Made by a program: the position numbers and the translations under genes. The notes under the pieces are model-generated. The model searched no databases and was not told where the DNA came from. It saw nothing but the letters and a program-made list of their open reading frames with translations. 57,017 nucleotides of DNA. It comes from Poseidonibacter lekithochrous (GTDB lineage Bacteria > Campylobacterota > Campylobacteria > Campylobacterales > Arcobacteraceae). Location of the stretch: the NCBI RefSeq assembly GCF_018861145.1, contig NZ_JAHKQT010000020.1, positions 1 through 57,017 of the forward strand, read 5' to 3'. Below are positions 27,251-36,058 of the stretch, piece after piece (the stretch's first letter is position 1; every line of letters starts with the position of its first letter).

Positions 27251-27484
27251 AAATTCGCTTCCTTTTTATATCTATTATTCTATCTATAATATTGCTCTGA
27301 ACAATGTTTATAGCAATGTTTCTTTATAAAATGACACTTGCTTAGTAAATCTGTAACAGATAATGAGACAAAATAATGTAATGTTATGAGAATGATACTA
27401 AAAATTTATAGCTAGATTATAGCTACTCTTATCCTAAGATAAAAAATTGTAATATAAGAAAAATTAAAAACTATAGGAAATATT

Positions 27485-28336
27485 ATGAAATATGTTGGAG
27501 CACATGTAAGTGCAAGTGGTGGAGTATATAATGCGCCAATTAACGCAAAAGCAATCGGAGCTAAAGCCTTTGCTTTATTTGTAAAAAATCAAAGGCAGTG
27601 GAAAGCTAAGGATTTAGAAACTAAAGTAATAGATAAATGGTTTGAAGAATTAGAGAAATCTGGAGTTCAAACAAAGCATATTTTACCTCATGACTCTTAT
27701 CTTATTAATCTTGGACATCCAGTTATAGAAAATAGAGAAAAATCTCTTGATGGTTTTATACATGAATTAAAAAGATGCGAAATTTTAAAACTCGATAGAT
27801 TGAATTTCCATCCAGGGTCACATCTTAGAAAGATTACAGAAGATGAGTGTTTAGATAATATTGGTGAATCTTTAAATAGAGCAATTGATGCAACAGCTAA
27901 TACTGATATTAAACTAGTAATTGAAAACACTGCAGGACAAGGTTCAAATTTAGGTTATAAGTTTGAGCATTTAGCACATATTATTGATAAAATTGAAGAT
28001 AAATCAAGAATTGGTGTTTGTATTGATACTTGTCATATGTTTACAGCAGGTTATGATATTAGAACAAGAGAAGCTTATGATAAAACATGGGGTGAGTTTG
28101 ACTCGATTGTAGGACGAGAGTATTTAATGGGAATGCATATAAATGATTCAAAACCAGAACTAGGAAGCAGGGTTGATAGACATGATTCTTTAGGTGAGGG
28201 TAAAATTGGATGGGATGCTTTTAAATTTATTATGAATGATGATAGAATGGATGATATTCCACTTGTATTAGAAACAATAAATGAAGATATTTGGGCGCAA
28301 GAAATTCAAGCTTTATATGATTTAATAGAAAAGTAA
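27485..28336 (+). CDS. nfo: Endonuclease IV
   Basis: Nfo is a zinc-dependent AP endonuclease of base excision repair. The 283-residue TIM-barrel protein begins [12 protein letters not shown], and then shows [36 protein letters not shown] and [17 protein letters not shown]. These supply the expected His, Glu and Asp metal ligands in family order. It stands alone on the plus strand behind a 234-base gap shared with the divergent NDH-2-like gene. No convincing promoter stands out in that gap, only AT-rich sequence and a short CAATGTTT direct repeat near 27303-27321. Confidence 0.96.
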   Translation: MKYVGAHVSASGGVYNAPINAKAIGAKAFALFVKNQRQWKAKDLETKVIDKWFEELEKSGVQTKHILPHDSYLINLGHPVIENREKSLDGFIHELKRCEILKLDRLNFHPGSHLRKITEDECLDNIGESLNRAIDATANTDIKLVIENTAGQGSNLGYKFEHLAHIIDKIEDKSRIGVCIDTCHMFTAGYDIRTREAYDKTWGEFDSIVGREYLMGMHINDSKPELGSRVDRHDSLGEGKIGWDAFKFIMNDDRMDDIPLVLETINEDIWAQEIQALYDLIEK

Positions 28337-28355
28337 ATAGCTAATGTATTTACAA

Positions 28356-28386
28356 ATATATATAAACTTTTAAAGTTTATATATAT
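28356..28386. terminator. 15-bp-arm inverted repeat between nfo and the Sel1 gene
   Basis: ATATATATAAACTTT (28356-28370) mirrors AAAGTTTATATATAT (28372-28386) around a single base. The stop codon of the minus-strand Sel1 gene (28370-28372) lies at its centre. It is probably a terminator for one or both convergent genes, although it is nearly all AT. Confidence 0.45.
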
Positions 28387-28990
28387 CAAATGTTTTATCT
28401 TCTTTATTGTTGTTAGCTTTTTCTTGCCAATACTTAGCTTTTTCTTCATCTTTTTTTATCTTATATAAACCTTTTGAATAAGCCATTGTAAGCTGCTTTT
28501 GTGCGACAAACATATTTTTATTTGCAGCTGATGTTAAATATTCTAGTCCTTTAGCCGTATCTTGCTCAATTCCTAAACCTTTTAAATAAAACTTAGATAA
28601 TTGAAATGCTGCATTTGGATCTTTTAGTGCAGATTCTTTTAAAAGATTTAGAGACTTTTCGGAATTCTTTTCTACTCCTGTTCCTTGGAAATATAAATAT
28701 GCTAAAGGAAGATTTGCATAATAGTTTCCTCTTTCTTTTGAAGAATTAAGATATTTAAATGCTTTGTCAAAATCTTTATTATTTGCATGAAAAATTCCAA
28801 GTTTTAAAGAAGCCATAGAATTATCATCACTTATATTTTTATAACAATCAATTCTTTCTTGTTTCTGTTCTACTTTTTTACATTTTTGTATTTCAATATC
28901 TTCATTATCTAGATTAAATTCTGGTTTTGAGAAAAAACATCCACTAAAAGAAATAGCTATTATCAAAGCTGAAAGTATTATTTTAAACAT
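28370..28990 (-). CDS. Sel1-repeat lipoprotein (second of pair)
   Basis: The 206-residue product has a lipoprotein signal (lipobox FSGC, Cys18) and then three to four Sel1-like helical repeats. Recognisable units are LPLAYLYFQGTGVEKNSEKS, AAFQLSKFYLKGLGIEQD and AQKQLTMAYSKGLY. Such repeats usually mediate protein contacts, and the location should be periplasmic or outer membrane. Two Cys in a DCYKNI context precede the repeats. It follows the upstream paralogue by five bases and shares the same layout, indicating tandem duplication. The specific function is unknown. Confidence 0.82.
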   Translation of the reverse strand: MFKIILSALIIAISFSGCFFSKPEFNLDNEDIEIQKCKKVEQKQERIDCYKNISDDNSMASLKLGIFHANNKDFDKAFKYLNSSKERGNYYANLPLAYLYFQGTGVEKNSEKSLNLLKESALKDPNAAFQLSKFYLKGLGIEQDTAKGLEYLTSAANKNMFVAQKQLTMAYSKGLYKIKKDEEKAKYWQEKANNNKEDKTFDIYKL

Positions 28991-28995
28991 ATCTT

Positions 28996-29613
28996 TTATA
29001 TCCCGTAAATTTTTCTAAGTAAACTATTACTTTTATTTTCATATTGTTCATACCAAAATTTTGCTTTTTCTGGATTATCTTTTGTGATTATTCCATCTCT
29101 ATAAATCTTAGATAATTCATATTGTGCTTTTTTAACATTTTTGTTTGCAGCAAATGTTAAAAGTTCTATAACTTCATCGTAATCTTTTTTATTCATATAA
29201 TAAAATGAAAGTTTATAGGCAGCAATTCCATCAACATCCTCAACATCTTTTAAAAGGTCAAGTGCTTTTTCTTGGTTTTTAGGAACACCATTTCCTTTAT
29301 TATAAAGGTCAGCTAAAAGAGAATTTGCATAGAAGTTACCTTTCTTTTGAGCAAGAGAATACTTTTGGAAAGCTTCTTCATATTTACCATTTGAATAAGC
29401 TATCACTCCTGAACGAAGCATTGCAATTGAATTTTTATATGAAATCAAATCATAACAATCTGCTTCAAACTCTTTATTATTACTTATGCATTCATTTGCT
29501 TGAGTAACCTCATTTGGAATAGTTTTTAAAGCAGCTTCATGATTACTACATCCTATAAATAATAAAGAACTAATACTAGCAAGTAGTAATACTCTAAGAC
29601 TTTTTTTTATCAT
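28996..29613 (-). CDS. Sel1-repeat lipoprotein (first of pair)
   Basis: This 205-residue lipoprotein (lipobox FIGC, Cys22) parallels its downstream neighbour: a Cys-containing CISNNKEFEADCYDLI segment, then repeats such as SLLADLYNKGNGVPKNQEKA and AQYELSKIYRDGI. The frame extends 21 codons upstream. The ATG at 29613 is chosen because AAGGGAAACA precedes it and the signal peptide begins there, while the extension is only charged residues. It lies divergently to a small membrane-protein gene. The role is unknown beyond likely protein-protein contact in the envelope. Confidence 0.82.
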   Translation of the reverse strand: MIKKSLRVLLLASISSLLFIGCSNHEAALKTIPNEVTQANECISNNKEFEADCYDLISYKNSIAMLRSGVIAYSNGKYEEAFQKYSLAQKKGNFYANSLLADLYNKGNGVPKNQEKALDLLKDVEDVDGIAAYKLSFYYMNKKDYDEVIELLTFAANKNVKKAQYELSKIYRDGIITKDNPEKAKFWYEQYENKSNSLLRKIYGI

Positions 29614-29725
29614 TGTTTCCCTTTTTTGTTTCTCTTGTTTAAATTTTGTAGTCATTTTACCTTTTTTTTTGTTCATAAATTGTTAAGAGATATTTATGTA
29701 TTATTTAATCTATATAGGAGATAGA

Positions 29726-30085
29726 ATGATTTTTATTGGACTTTTTGTATTTATAGCAATTGTTGTTGTTGGCTTGAATATGTATGATAATTACAATTTA
29801 CAAAAAATTGAAGATTATATAAATAAAGAAAAATGTGAAAAATACATTTATTCTAAAGGTTCATATAAAGCATTATGTCAAGATAAAATTTTGGAAATAT
29901 CAAATAGTTTTAGTATTGATATAAAACAAGATAAAATAGAGTATAACTATAAAGATATAGAAAGTATAGATAAAGAAAAGAAAAATATTCTAATTAATGA
30001 TAGAGATAAAATATCTTTTTCAAAAGATGAAGAACTAGAAAATTTTTATATTCAGTTAGAAGAAAAATTAAACAAACAGGATTAA
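29726..30085 (+). CDS. Small single-span membrane protein upstream of AAA ATPase
   Basis: I recognise no family. The 119-residue product has one N-terminal membrane segment (IFIGLFVFIAIVVVGLNMY) followed by a charged, Lys/Glu-rich cytoplasmic or periplasmic part with two Cys about 20 residues apart. A start ten codons upstream is possible. The ATG at 29726 is preferred because AGGAG lies seven bases before it. The AAA ATPase gene starts eight bases after its stop, so the two are probably one transcript, and this protein may anchor or report to the ATPase. Confidence 0.65.
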   Translation: MIFIGLFVFIAIVVVGLNMYDNYNLQKIEDYINKEKCEKYIYSKGSYKALCQDKILEISNSFSIDIKQDKIEYNYKDIESIDKEKKNILINDRDKISFSKDEELENFYIQLEEKLNKQD

Positions 30086-30093
30086 GATAAATA

Positions 30094-31827
30094 ATGAAAG
30101 AATTAATTGATTTTATAAAGTCAAAAAATATAGAAGAGACAAATTTTTATACACAGTTAAAATGTACAAAAGAAGAAGCAATCGTATTACAATATATTAC
30201 AAAAGAGTACACACAAGGAAGAGATAATCTAGTTGTTATTGATATATTAACTAGATTTTATGATATTGAGAAATTTGAGCACTTAGAAAAGCTAAATTTA
30301 ATTAAATCATTACTTGAATTTGGGTGGTTAGTTCAAGTGTCTTTCGATCAAATTAAGTTAAACGAAATGTCAAAATTAGAGTTACTAAATGCAAGTGTAT
30401 CTTTGTCAAGTTCATATTTAAAACTATTAGAAAATGGCTCAAGTGATTTTGTTTTACCAGAAATTAAAAACTATTCTGACCATTTAGAATACTTACAAGA
30501 TCAGTTTTTTAAAATAGATTTAGCACAGCAGTTAAATGTTGTAAAAAAGAACTTTGCTATTAATTCACCTAGTTCTAATAGATTAAAGTCAAAATTACAA
30601 TTATTAGAAAATAGAATAAAAGAGAGAATCAAAGTTACAAATAACTCTATCATGCTTGAAGATTTTTTTAAAGAAAATGATTTAAAAGAACAAGAACAAA
30701 CACTATTCTTAGCACTTTTAAAAGAAGAATATTCAGGAGGAGATGGCTCAATTCGAGATATGAATGCTTTAATTGAATTAATCTCAAGTGATGATTATGA
30801 AAAGATTAAATATAGAAGTTTGTTAGAAGAGAGCTCAAATCTTGTATCAAATAACTTAATAGATTATGATGAGGTTCTAACACCTTTTGGTGGAATTAAT
30901 AGAAACTTCTATATTCCAGATGAAGTATTATATAAAATCTCACATCCAACAAAGAAAAAAACAAGAAGTGCGAAAATTAAACTTGATTCTATTATTAAAG
31001 AACAAGATACATTTGAGCTTATTAATACTTCAAAAACTTTAGAAGATGTAGTTTTAAATGATAAAACTAGAGAAACGCTAAGTGCTTTATTAAAACAAGT
31101 TGATAAAGATGTAGTAGCTAGATTAAGACAATGGGGAATAAAAGATAAGAAAAAAGGGATTGAAGCAAAGATTATTTTTTATGGAGTAGCAGGAACTGGT
31201 AAAACCTTAACTGCTTTAGCTTTAGCAAAGTCCTTGAAAAAAGATGTACTTAGTTTTGACTGTTCAAAAATTCTATCTATGTATGTAGGTGAGAGTGAAA
31301 AAAATGTTAGAAGTATTTTTGATAAATATTATGAATTAAGAGAGCAAACAAAATCTGAGCCAGTATTGTTACTAAATGAAGCAGATCAGTTTTTAAGTGG
31401 AAGAAGTACGGGTGCTGGAAGTGGTAGTGATAAAATGCATAATCAAATGCAAAACATTTTCTTAGAGCAGATCGAAAAGTTTGATGGTATCTTGATTGCC
31501 ACTACAAACTTACTTGAAAATTTAGATAAAGCATTCTCAAGAAGATTTAACTATAAAATTGAGTTTATTAAACCAAATAAAAAACAAAGAATTGAACTTT
31601 GGGAAAAGCTTTTACCTTCAAATCTTCCCTTAGATAAGGACTTTAATATTAATAAATTAGCAAGTCATGAATTAACAGGAGGACAAATCGAACTCGTTAT
31701 TAAAAACACTGCTTATAAGATTGCAATTAGTGATGAGCCGATTTTTACTATTAAAGATTTTGAAGAGCAAATTACAAAAGAGCAAAAAGGTCAATTTGAC
31801 AGTGAAAATAAAGTAGGTTTTTTCTAA
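30094..31827 (+). CDS. AAA ATPase with duplicated N-terminal helical module
   Basis: The C-terminal ~250 residues form a classical AAA domain: Walker A GVAGTGKT (364-371), a Walker B VLLLNEAD with Asn428-Glu429 where Asp-Glu is usual, sensor ATTNLL near 469 and an arginine-finger-like SRRF. The N-terminal part seems to hold two copies of one module. Residues about 25-85 (EEAIVLQYITKEYTQG...) and 205-265 (EQTLFLALLKEEYSGG...) share length, hydrophobic spacing and a Gly-Asp turn, possibly winged helices. The Glu needed for ATP hydrolysis is kept. The substrate is unknown. Cotranscription with a small membrane protein suggests envelope association. Confidence 0.75.
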   Translation: MKELIDFIKSKNIEETNFYTQLKCTKEEAIVLQYITKEYTQGRDNLVVIDILTRFYDIEKFEHLEKLNLIKSLLEFGWLVQVSFDQIKLNEMSKLELLNASVSLSSSYLKLLENGSSDFVLPEIKNYSDHLEYLQDQFFKIDLAQQLNVVKKNFAINSPSSNRLKSKLQLLENRIKERIKVTNNSIMLEDFFKENDLKEQEQTLFLALLKEEYSGGDGSIRDMNALIELISSDDYEKIKYRSLLEESSNLVSNNLIDYDEVLTPFGGINRNFYIPDEVLYKISHPTKKKTRSAKIKLDSIIKEQDTFELINTSKTLEDVVLNDKTRETLSALLKQVDKDVVARLRQWGIKDKKKGIEAKIIFYGVAGTGKTLTALALAKSLKKDVLSFDCSKILSMYVGESEKNVRSIFDKYYELREQTKSEPVLLLNEADQFLSGRSTGAGSGSDKMHNQMQNIFLEQIEKFDGILIATTNLLENLDKAFSRRFNYKIEFIKPNKKQRIELWEKLLPSNLPLDKDFNINKLASHELTGGQIELVIKNTAYKIAISDEPIFTIKDFEEQITKEQKGQFDSENKVGFF

Positions 31828-32043
31828 AATTGATAAAAGTTCTTTTAATTAAAACAATAATAAAAGAGTGTTTCTTTTTGTGTCATTTTAAGAGTATCCT
31901 AAAAAAAACCTTAAAAAATAAGCTTGTTTTTAAAAGGTTAGATTATTATTTGCTTAAAATATTATAAGTGGCTATTTATTACAACTTAGATAAAATATTA
32001 GCATTTATAAAGAAACTTTTTTAGCTTTTAAAGGAAATATGAT

Positions 32044-32433
32044 ATGACACATATGGAGTTTGCCCATCCTTATTTTGGCGCATTTGTGATGTTTGTAGTA
32101 ACGTTCACTGCATTTGGTGCTACAGTATGGCTTTCTAGGTATATTAGTAGAAAAATTGCAAGACTAGATACTGAGAAACTTAAGACAACACTATACGAAT
32201 GTGGACCAGAAGTTACAAAACAACCTAATACTATATCAACACAGTTTTACTTAGTAGCTTTATTATTCATTCTATTTGATGTGGAGATAATTTTTATGTT
32301 TCCCTGGGCCGTTAACTTTAAGTTATTAGGATGGTTTGGATTTATTGAAATGTTACTATTTATCATACTATTATCGATTGGATTTTTATATGCATGGAAA
32401 AAAGGAGCCCTTGAATGGCACAGCATAAAGTAA
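32044..32433 (+). CDS. nuoA: Complex I subunit NuoA
   Basis: NuoA is a three-helix membrane subunit at the junction of the peripheral and membrane arms of complex I. The 129-residue protein contains the family blocks YECGPEV and [13 protein letters not shown] between hydrophobic segments. It heads a fourteen-gene operon. AAGGA precedes the ATG by eight bases. The 216-base gap upstream is AT-rich; a possible -10 box TAAAAT at 31991-31996 is the best promoter candidate, without a clear -35. Confidence 0.95.
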   Translation: MTHMEFAHPYFGAFVMFVVTFTAFGATVWLSRYISRKIARLDTEKLKTTLYECGPEVTKQPNTISTQFYLVALLFILFDVEIIFMFPWAVNFKLLGWFGFIEMLLFIILLSIGFLYAWKKGALEWHSIK

Positions 32434-32924
32434 ATTATTTACAAGATGGTGGTGCACCAATTAAACTAACTACAATTGATAAGTTAGTTAACTTTGGTCG
32501 TTCCAACTCACTATGGCCAATGACCTATGGTCTGGCCTGTTGCGCCATTGAGATGATGGCAACCGGCGCATCTCGATATGATTTTGATCGGTTTGGTACA
32601 ATTTTTAGAGCAAGTCCAAGGCAATCTGATGTATTAATAATTGCAGGAACTCTTACAAAAAAACATGCTGAATTTATGCGAAGATTATATGACCAAATGC
32701 CTGATCCGAAATGGGTAATATCAATGGGATCATGTGCAAATACTGGTGGAATGTTTAATACATATGCAACTGTTCAAGGTGCAGATAGAATTATTCCTGT
32801 TGATATATATCTTCCAGGTTGTGCTCCAAGACCAGAAACACTTCAATACGCTTTAATGACACTTCAAAGAAAAATCAGAAAAGAATCAATTTTTAGAGCT
32901 CATAAGAAAAAAAGGTTAGTGTAA
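32415..32924 (+). CDS. nuoB: Complex I subunit NuoB
   Basis: NuoB carries cluster N2, the last iron-sulfur centre before quinone. The 169-residue protein has the adjacent Cys pair in [11 protein letters not shown], then [10 protein letters not shown] and PGCAPRPE, giving the four N2 ligands. It overlaps nuoA by 19 bases and nuoC starts at its stop (TAATG), so translation is likely coupled along this stretch. Confidence 0.97.
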   Translation: MAQHKVNYLQDGGAPIKLTTIDKLVNFGRSNSLWPMTYGLACCAIEMMATGASRYDFDRFGTIFRASPRQSDVLIIAGTLTKKHAEFMRRLYDQMPDPKWVISMGSCANTGGMFNTYATVQGADRIIPVDIYLPGCAPRPETLQYALMTLQRKIRKESIFRAHKKKRLV

Positions 32925-33727
32925 TGAGAAAATATACGCCAAAAGACAACGTTCAAAGACAAGCACCTTTTTCTGATAGATTTTTTGTTTCACCTACTGT
33001 TCCTCGGCTTGATATTTCAAGTGATGAAATCTTTTCAAATGATTATGAAGCTTTTTCTAAATTATTTAAAGTAACAGATGCATATATCGAGCATACTCAT
33101 TTAGTTTTAAATATTGATAAAAATGATATTGTTGAAGTTATGAAATTTTTAAGTGAAGACTTAGAATATGACATGCTTATGGAAATGTCTGCTATTGATT
33201 ATTTAGCACAAAAAGATGGTTATGAATTATTTTATGAAATGCTTTCACTTTCAAAACATAAAAGACTTAGAATCAAATGTTTCTTAAATAAAAATGATGC
33301 AATAGAATCTGTAACTTCAGTTTTTAATTCAGCAAATTGGTCTGAGAGAGAAATGTACGATATGTTAGGTGTTAAAGTTATAAATCATCCTAATATGAAA
33401 AGATTAATTATGCCAGATGATTGGTATGACTATCCTTTACGAAAAACTTATCCACTTCAAGGTGATGAGGCAGCTTCATGGTATGAAGTTGATAAAATTT
33501 TTGGAAAAGAAGCAAGAGATGTAATTGGACCAGAACAGCGAGATCCTGCTGCAATTGATAGATATGATACTACTAGATTTGCAAGATTAGGACATGAGGT
33601 TCCATATCAAACTGATATTACTGAGTTTGAACCTGAAACTCCAATAGCTTATCAAGAAGATGATTCATCAAAAATTATGAAAAAATTAAAACCTGAAGAA
33701 TCAGTAGTTTTAAAAAGAAGAAGGTAA
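32924..33727 (+). CDS. nuoC: Complex I subunit NuoC
   Basis: NuoC is the 30-kDa-type subunit of the hydrophilic connecting fragment. The 267-residue protein contains the signature around [20 protein letters not shown] and [20 protein letters not shown]. It is separate from NuoD, unlike the fused NuoCD of E. coli. About 50 extra residues at each end flank the conserved domain. It overlaps nuoB by one base and precedes nuoD by four. Confidence 0.95.
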   Translation: MRKYTPKDNVQRQAPFSDRFFVSPTVPRLDISSDEIFSNDYEAFSKLFKVTDAYIEHTHLVLNIDKNDIVEVMKFLSEDLEYDMLMEMSAIDYLAQKDGYELFYEMLSLSKHKRLRIKCFLNKNDAIESVTSVFNSANWSEREMYDMLGVKVINHPNMKRLIMPDDWYDYPLRKTYPLQGDEAASWYEVDKIFGKEARDVIGPEQRDPAAIDRYDTTRFARLGHEVPYQTDITEFEPETPIAYQEDDSSKIMKKLKPEESVVLKRRR

Positions 33728-33731
33728 TAGT

Positions 33732-34958
33732 ATGCAACAACCAAATAGATTAAAACCTTTCTTTGAAAATATTAACTTCGAGAGAGAAGATAATACAATG
33801 ATGGTGAACTTTGGACCACAACATCCATCTGCTCACGGACAATTAAGACTTATTCTTGAACTTCAAGGTGAAGAAGTTGTAAAATCAAGACCAATGATTG
33901 GATACCTTCATAGAGGTATGGAAAAAATGGCTGAGAATATGATTTATAATGAATTCTTACCTACTACAGACAGAATGGATTATATTGCAGCAACTTCAAA
34001 TAACTATGGTTACGCCTTAGCTATTGAAAAACTTCTAGGTATTGAAGCTCCACGAAGAGCTGAGATTATTAGAACAATGCTTTTAGAATTAAATAGAATT
34101 ACTTCACATCTTTTCTGGTTAGCAACTCACGCACTTGACGTTGGTGCTATGTCAATGTTCCTTTACTGCTTTAGAGAAAGAGAATATGCAATGGACTTAA
34201 TAGAAGACTATTGTGGAGCAAGACTTACACACAGTGCTGTTAGAATTGGTGGAGTTCCTTTAGACTTACCATCTAATTGGATTGCTGATTGTTTATCATT
34301 CTTAGATATTTTAAATGAAGAAATTGCAAAATATGAGGGCTTATTAACAGAGAATAGAATCTGGAAGATGAGACTTGAAAATGTTGGTGTAATTACTCCT
34401 AAAATGGCAAAGTCTTGGGGATGTTCAGGTATCGCTTTAAGAGGTTCTGGTATTAAATGGGATTTAAGAAAAGAGATGCCTTATGGTATTTACGATGAAC
34501 TAGATTTTGATGTTCCAATTGCTCATACTTGTGATTCATATGGAAGATATAAAATCTGTATTGAAGAGATGAGAGAATCGGCTAAGATTTTAAGACAATT
34601 AGTACCTATGTATGAAAAAAGTGATTCACAACTTATGGCTCATGCACCTAACTATATTTCAGCTCCAAAAGAGCAAATCATGACACAAAACTATTCTTTA
34701 ATGCAACACTTTGTACTTGTAACTCAAGGTATGAGACCACCAAAAGGTGAAGTATATGTAGCAACTGAATCTCCAAAGGGTGAGTTAGGTTATTACGTTG
34801 TAAGTGATGGTACTCCATACGCATATAGAATGAAAATTAGAACACCAAGTTTCCAACATACTGCATTATTAGAAGAGATACTTGTTGGATTACAATTAGC
34901 TGATGTTGTTACTTTAATTGGTAACTTAAATATTGTATTTGGCGAAATCGATAGGTAA
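33732..34958 (+). CDS. nuoD: Complex I subunit NuoD
   Basis: NuoD is the 49-kDa-type subunit that forms the quinone pocket with NuoB. The 408-residue protein has [13 protein letters not shown] near residue 30, with the quinone-site His pair, then [13 protein letters not shown] and DRMDY. The C-terminal segment ends NIVFGEIDR, the normal terminus of the family. It follows nuoC by four bases and is followed by the two atypical subunits. Confidence 0.97.
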   Translation: MQQPNRLKPFFENINFEREDNTMMVNFGPQHPSAHGQLRLILELQGEEVVKSRPMIGYLHRGMEKMAENMIYNEFLPTTDRMDYIAATSNNYGYALAIEKLLGIEAPRRAEIIRTMLLELNRITSHLFWLATHALDVGAMSMFLYCFREREYAMDLIEDYCGARLTHSAVRIGGVPLDLPSNWIADCLSFLDILNEEIAKYEGLLTENRIWKMRLENVGVITPKMAKSWGCSGIALRGSGIKWDLRKEMPYGIYDELDFDVPIAHTCDSYGRYKICIEEMRESAKILRQLVPMYEKSDSQLMAHAPNYISAPKEQIMTQNYSLMQHFVLVTQGMRPPKGEVYVATESPKGELGYYVVSDGTPYAYRMKIRTPSFQHTALLEEILVGLQLADVVTLIGNLNIVFGEIDR

Positions 34959-34970
34959 GGGGAAGCATAT

Positions 34971-35249
34971 ATGAAAAGATTTGATTTAAGACATTTAAAG
35001 AATGATTTCTATGGCAGAATGCTTGAACTTATGGACAAGCAAATAAAAGATGGTGAAAATGCGATTATTATATTTGAAATTGGAGATTTTGAAAATATTC
35101 AAAAATCTGCTGATGTAATATATGAAGCAGGGTATACATTAATGAACTCAATTAAATTCACAGAAGTTGATTGGACATTAGTTATAAAAAAAGTTGCACC
35201 AGAACCTAGAGTTGTTGAAGAAGAAGCAGCTAAAGAGGAAGTAAAATAA
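34971..35249 (+). CDS. Atypical small complex I subunit in the NuoE position
   Basis: This 92-residue protein occupies the nuoE slot but shows no relation to the thioredoxin-like NuoE: none of its residues is Cys, so it cannot bind the N1a [2Fe-2S] cluster. It resembles the HP1264/Cj1575c proteins that replace NuoE in H. pylori and C. jejuni, with an RFDLRHLKNDFY start, an IFEIGDF strand and a Glu/Ala-rich tail. It starts 12 bases after nuoD and its stop overlaps the next ATG. In C. jejuni, complex I is known to accept electrons from flavodoxin instead of NADH. The same is inferred here. Confidence 0.8.
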   Translation: MKRFDLRHLKNDFYGRMLELMDKQIKDGENAIIIFEIGDFENIQKSADVIYEAGYTLMNSIKFTEVDWTLVIKKVAPEPRVVEEEAAKEEVK

Positions 35250-36058
35250 TGAATAAGAAAGAGATAATCTCTAAAAGCGATTTCATTCTTTCTTTAGGAA
35301 CTATGCTTTCTAATAATAAAGAAGATGTTAGAAATTCAATTATCGAATCAATTGCAAAAACAAATGCACAATTTGTATATATGCATCCAATTGATAATAT
35401 TGATTTAAAACTTTATTATACTCAATTTATAAAGTATGAAGCGGGAAGTGAAGAGGGTATTTTAGCTTTAATTCTTGATGCTTTTGTAAAAGAATCTACA
35501 AGTGAAATTGAAAAATATATTTCTGATTTAGACCTAGGTTATATCTCAGCTGAAAGTTCTGCTGGAGAAGAAGAGTTTGAAGAAGCTTATGAAAATTCAA
35601 AAAACTCAAAGTTTAAAACTTTAATTATTGGTGATGATTTAATAGAACATCCAAGAGTAGAAAATATTGTAAAACTTCTTAGTATTATAAAAAAATACAC
35701 AGACTTTAACTTAATTGTTTTAGACAATAATTTTGAAGATAAAATAAATTCATGTGTAAATTTTGATTTAGAAGAGATTGCAGAGCTAAAATCTTTTGAT
35801 GGTACTGTAGTATACAGACTTATTGAAGATGAATCTACTGAAGATTTAATAGCTAGTAAGTCTTTTTCGCAAATTGCAAAAGTTTCTAATAATGATGAAG
35901 TGTACGTAATTTATAAAAGTTCAATAGTAAAAAAGACTATAAAAATTGATGAAAAATTAAATGGAACAATTGCTATTTCAAAAATAACAGGTTCAAATGA
36001 AGAAATTTTTAATGATTATAGATATAAACAAGTAAAAATACAAAAGGTTGATGCATAA
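35249..36058 (+). CDS. Atypical complex I subunit in the NuoF position, related to NuoG C-terminal half
   Basis: The 269-residue protein sits in the nuoF slot (as HP1265/Cj1574c do) but has no FMN/NADH-binding glycine motif and only one Cys, so it cannot bind cluster N3. Three blocks match the C-terminal half of the neighbouring NuoG. SDFILSLG (10-17) corresponds to NuoG SNFVISVG (374-381). GDDLIEHP (128-135) corresponds to NuoG GEDLITHP (542-549), each followed by an IxKYTxF segment. The last ~30 residues (NDYRYKQVKIQKV) match the NuoG end (DTFRYNTAVVEKV). It therefore looks like a shortened NuoG-domain duplicate, probably structural or docking for a non-NADH donor. Confidence 0.8.
   Translation: MNKKEIISKSDFILSLGTMLSNNKEDVRNSIIESIAKTNAQFVYMHPIDNIDLKLYYTQFIKYEAGSEEGILALILDAFVKESTSEIEKYISDLDLGYISAESSAGEEEFEEAYENSKNSKFKTLIIGDDLIEHPRVENIVKLLSIIKKYTDFNLIVLDNNFEDKINSCVNFDLEEIAELKSFDGTVVYRLIEDESTEDLIASKSFSQIAKVSNNDEVYVIYKSSIVKKTIKIDEKLNGTIAISKITGSNEEIFNDYRYKQVKIQKVDA

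Noticed and set aside
27303..27321. Direct repeat CAATGTTT twice, 15 bases apart, as an operator or start of an iteron set
   Set aside because: Only two copies of eight bases occur, in very AT-rich DNA, with no further units.
27360..27410. Possible Fur box (GAGAATGATACT) between the NDH-2-like gene and nfo
   Set aside because: It matches only part of the 19-bp consensus and shows no dyad symmetry; AT-rich DNA produces such partial matches by chance.
29726..31827. Membrane protein plus AAA ATPase as a phage-defence system
   Set aside because: There is no nuclease, toxin or other effector domain, no mobile-element context, and base composition matches the neighbours.
31828..32043. Riboswitch or small RNA in the nuo leader
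   Set aside because: I see no stable stem-loop or known aptamer core, only A/T runs.
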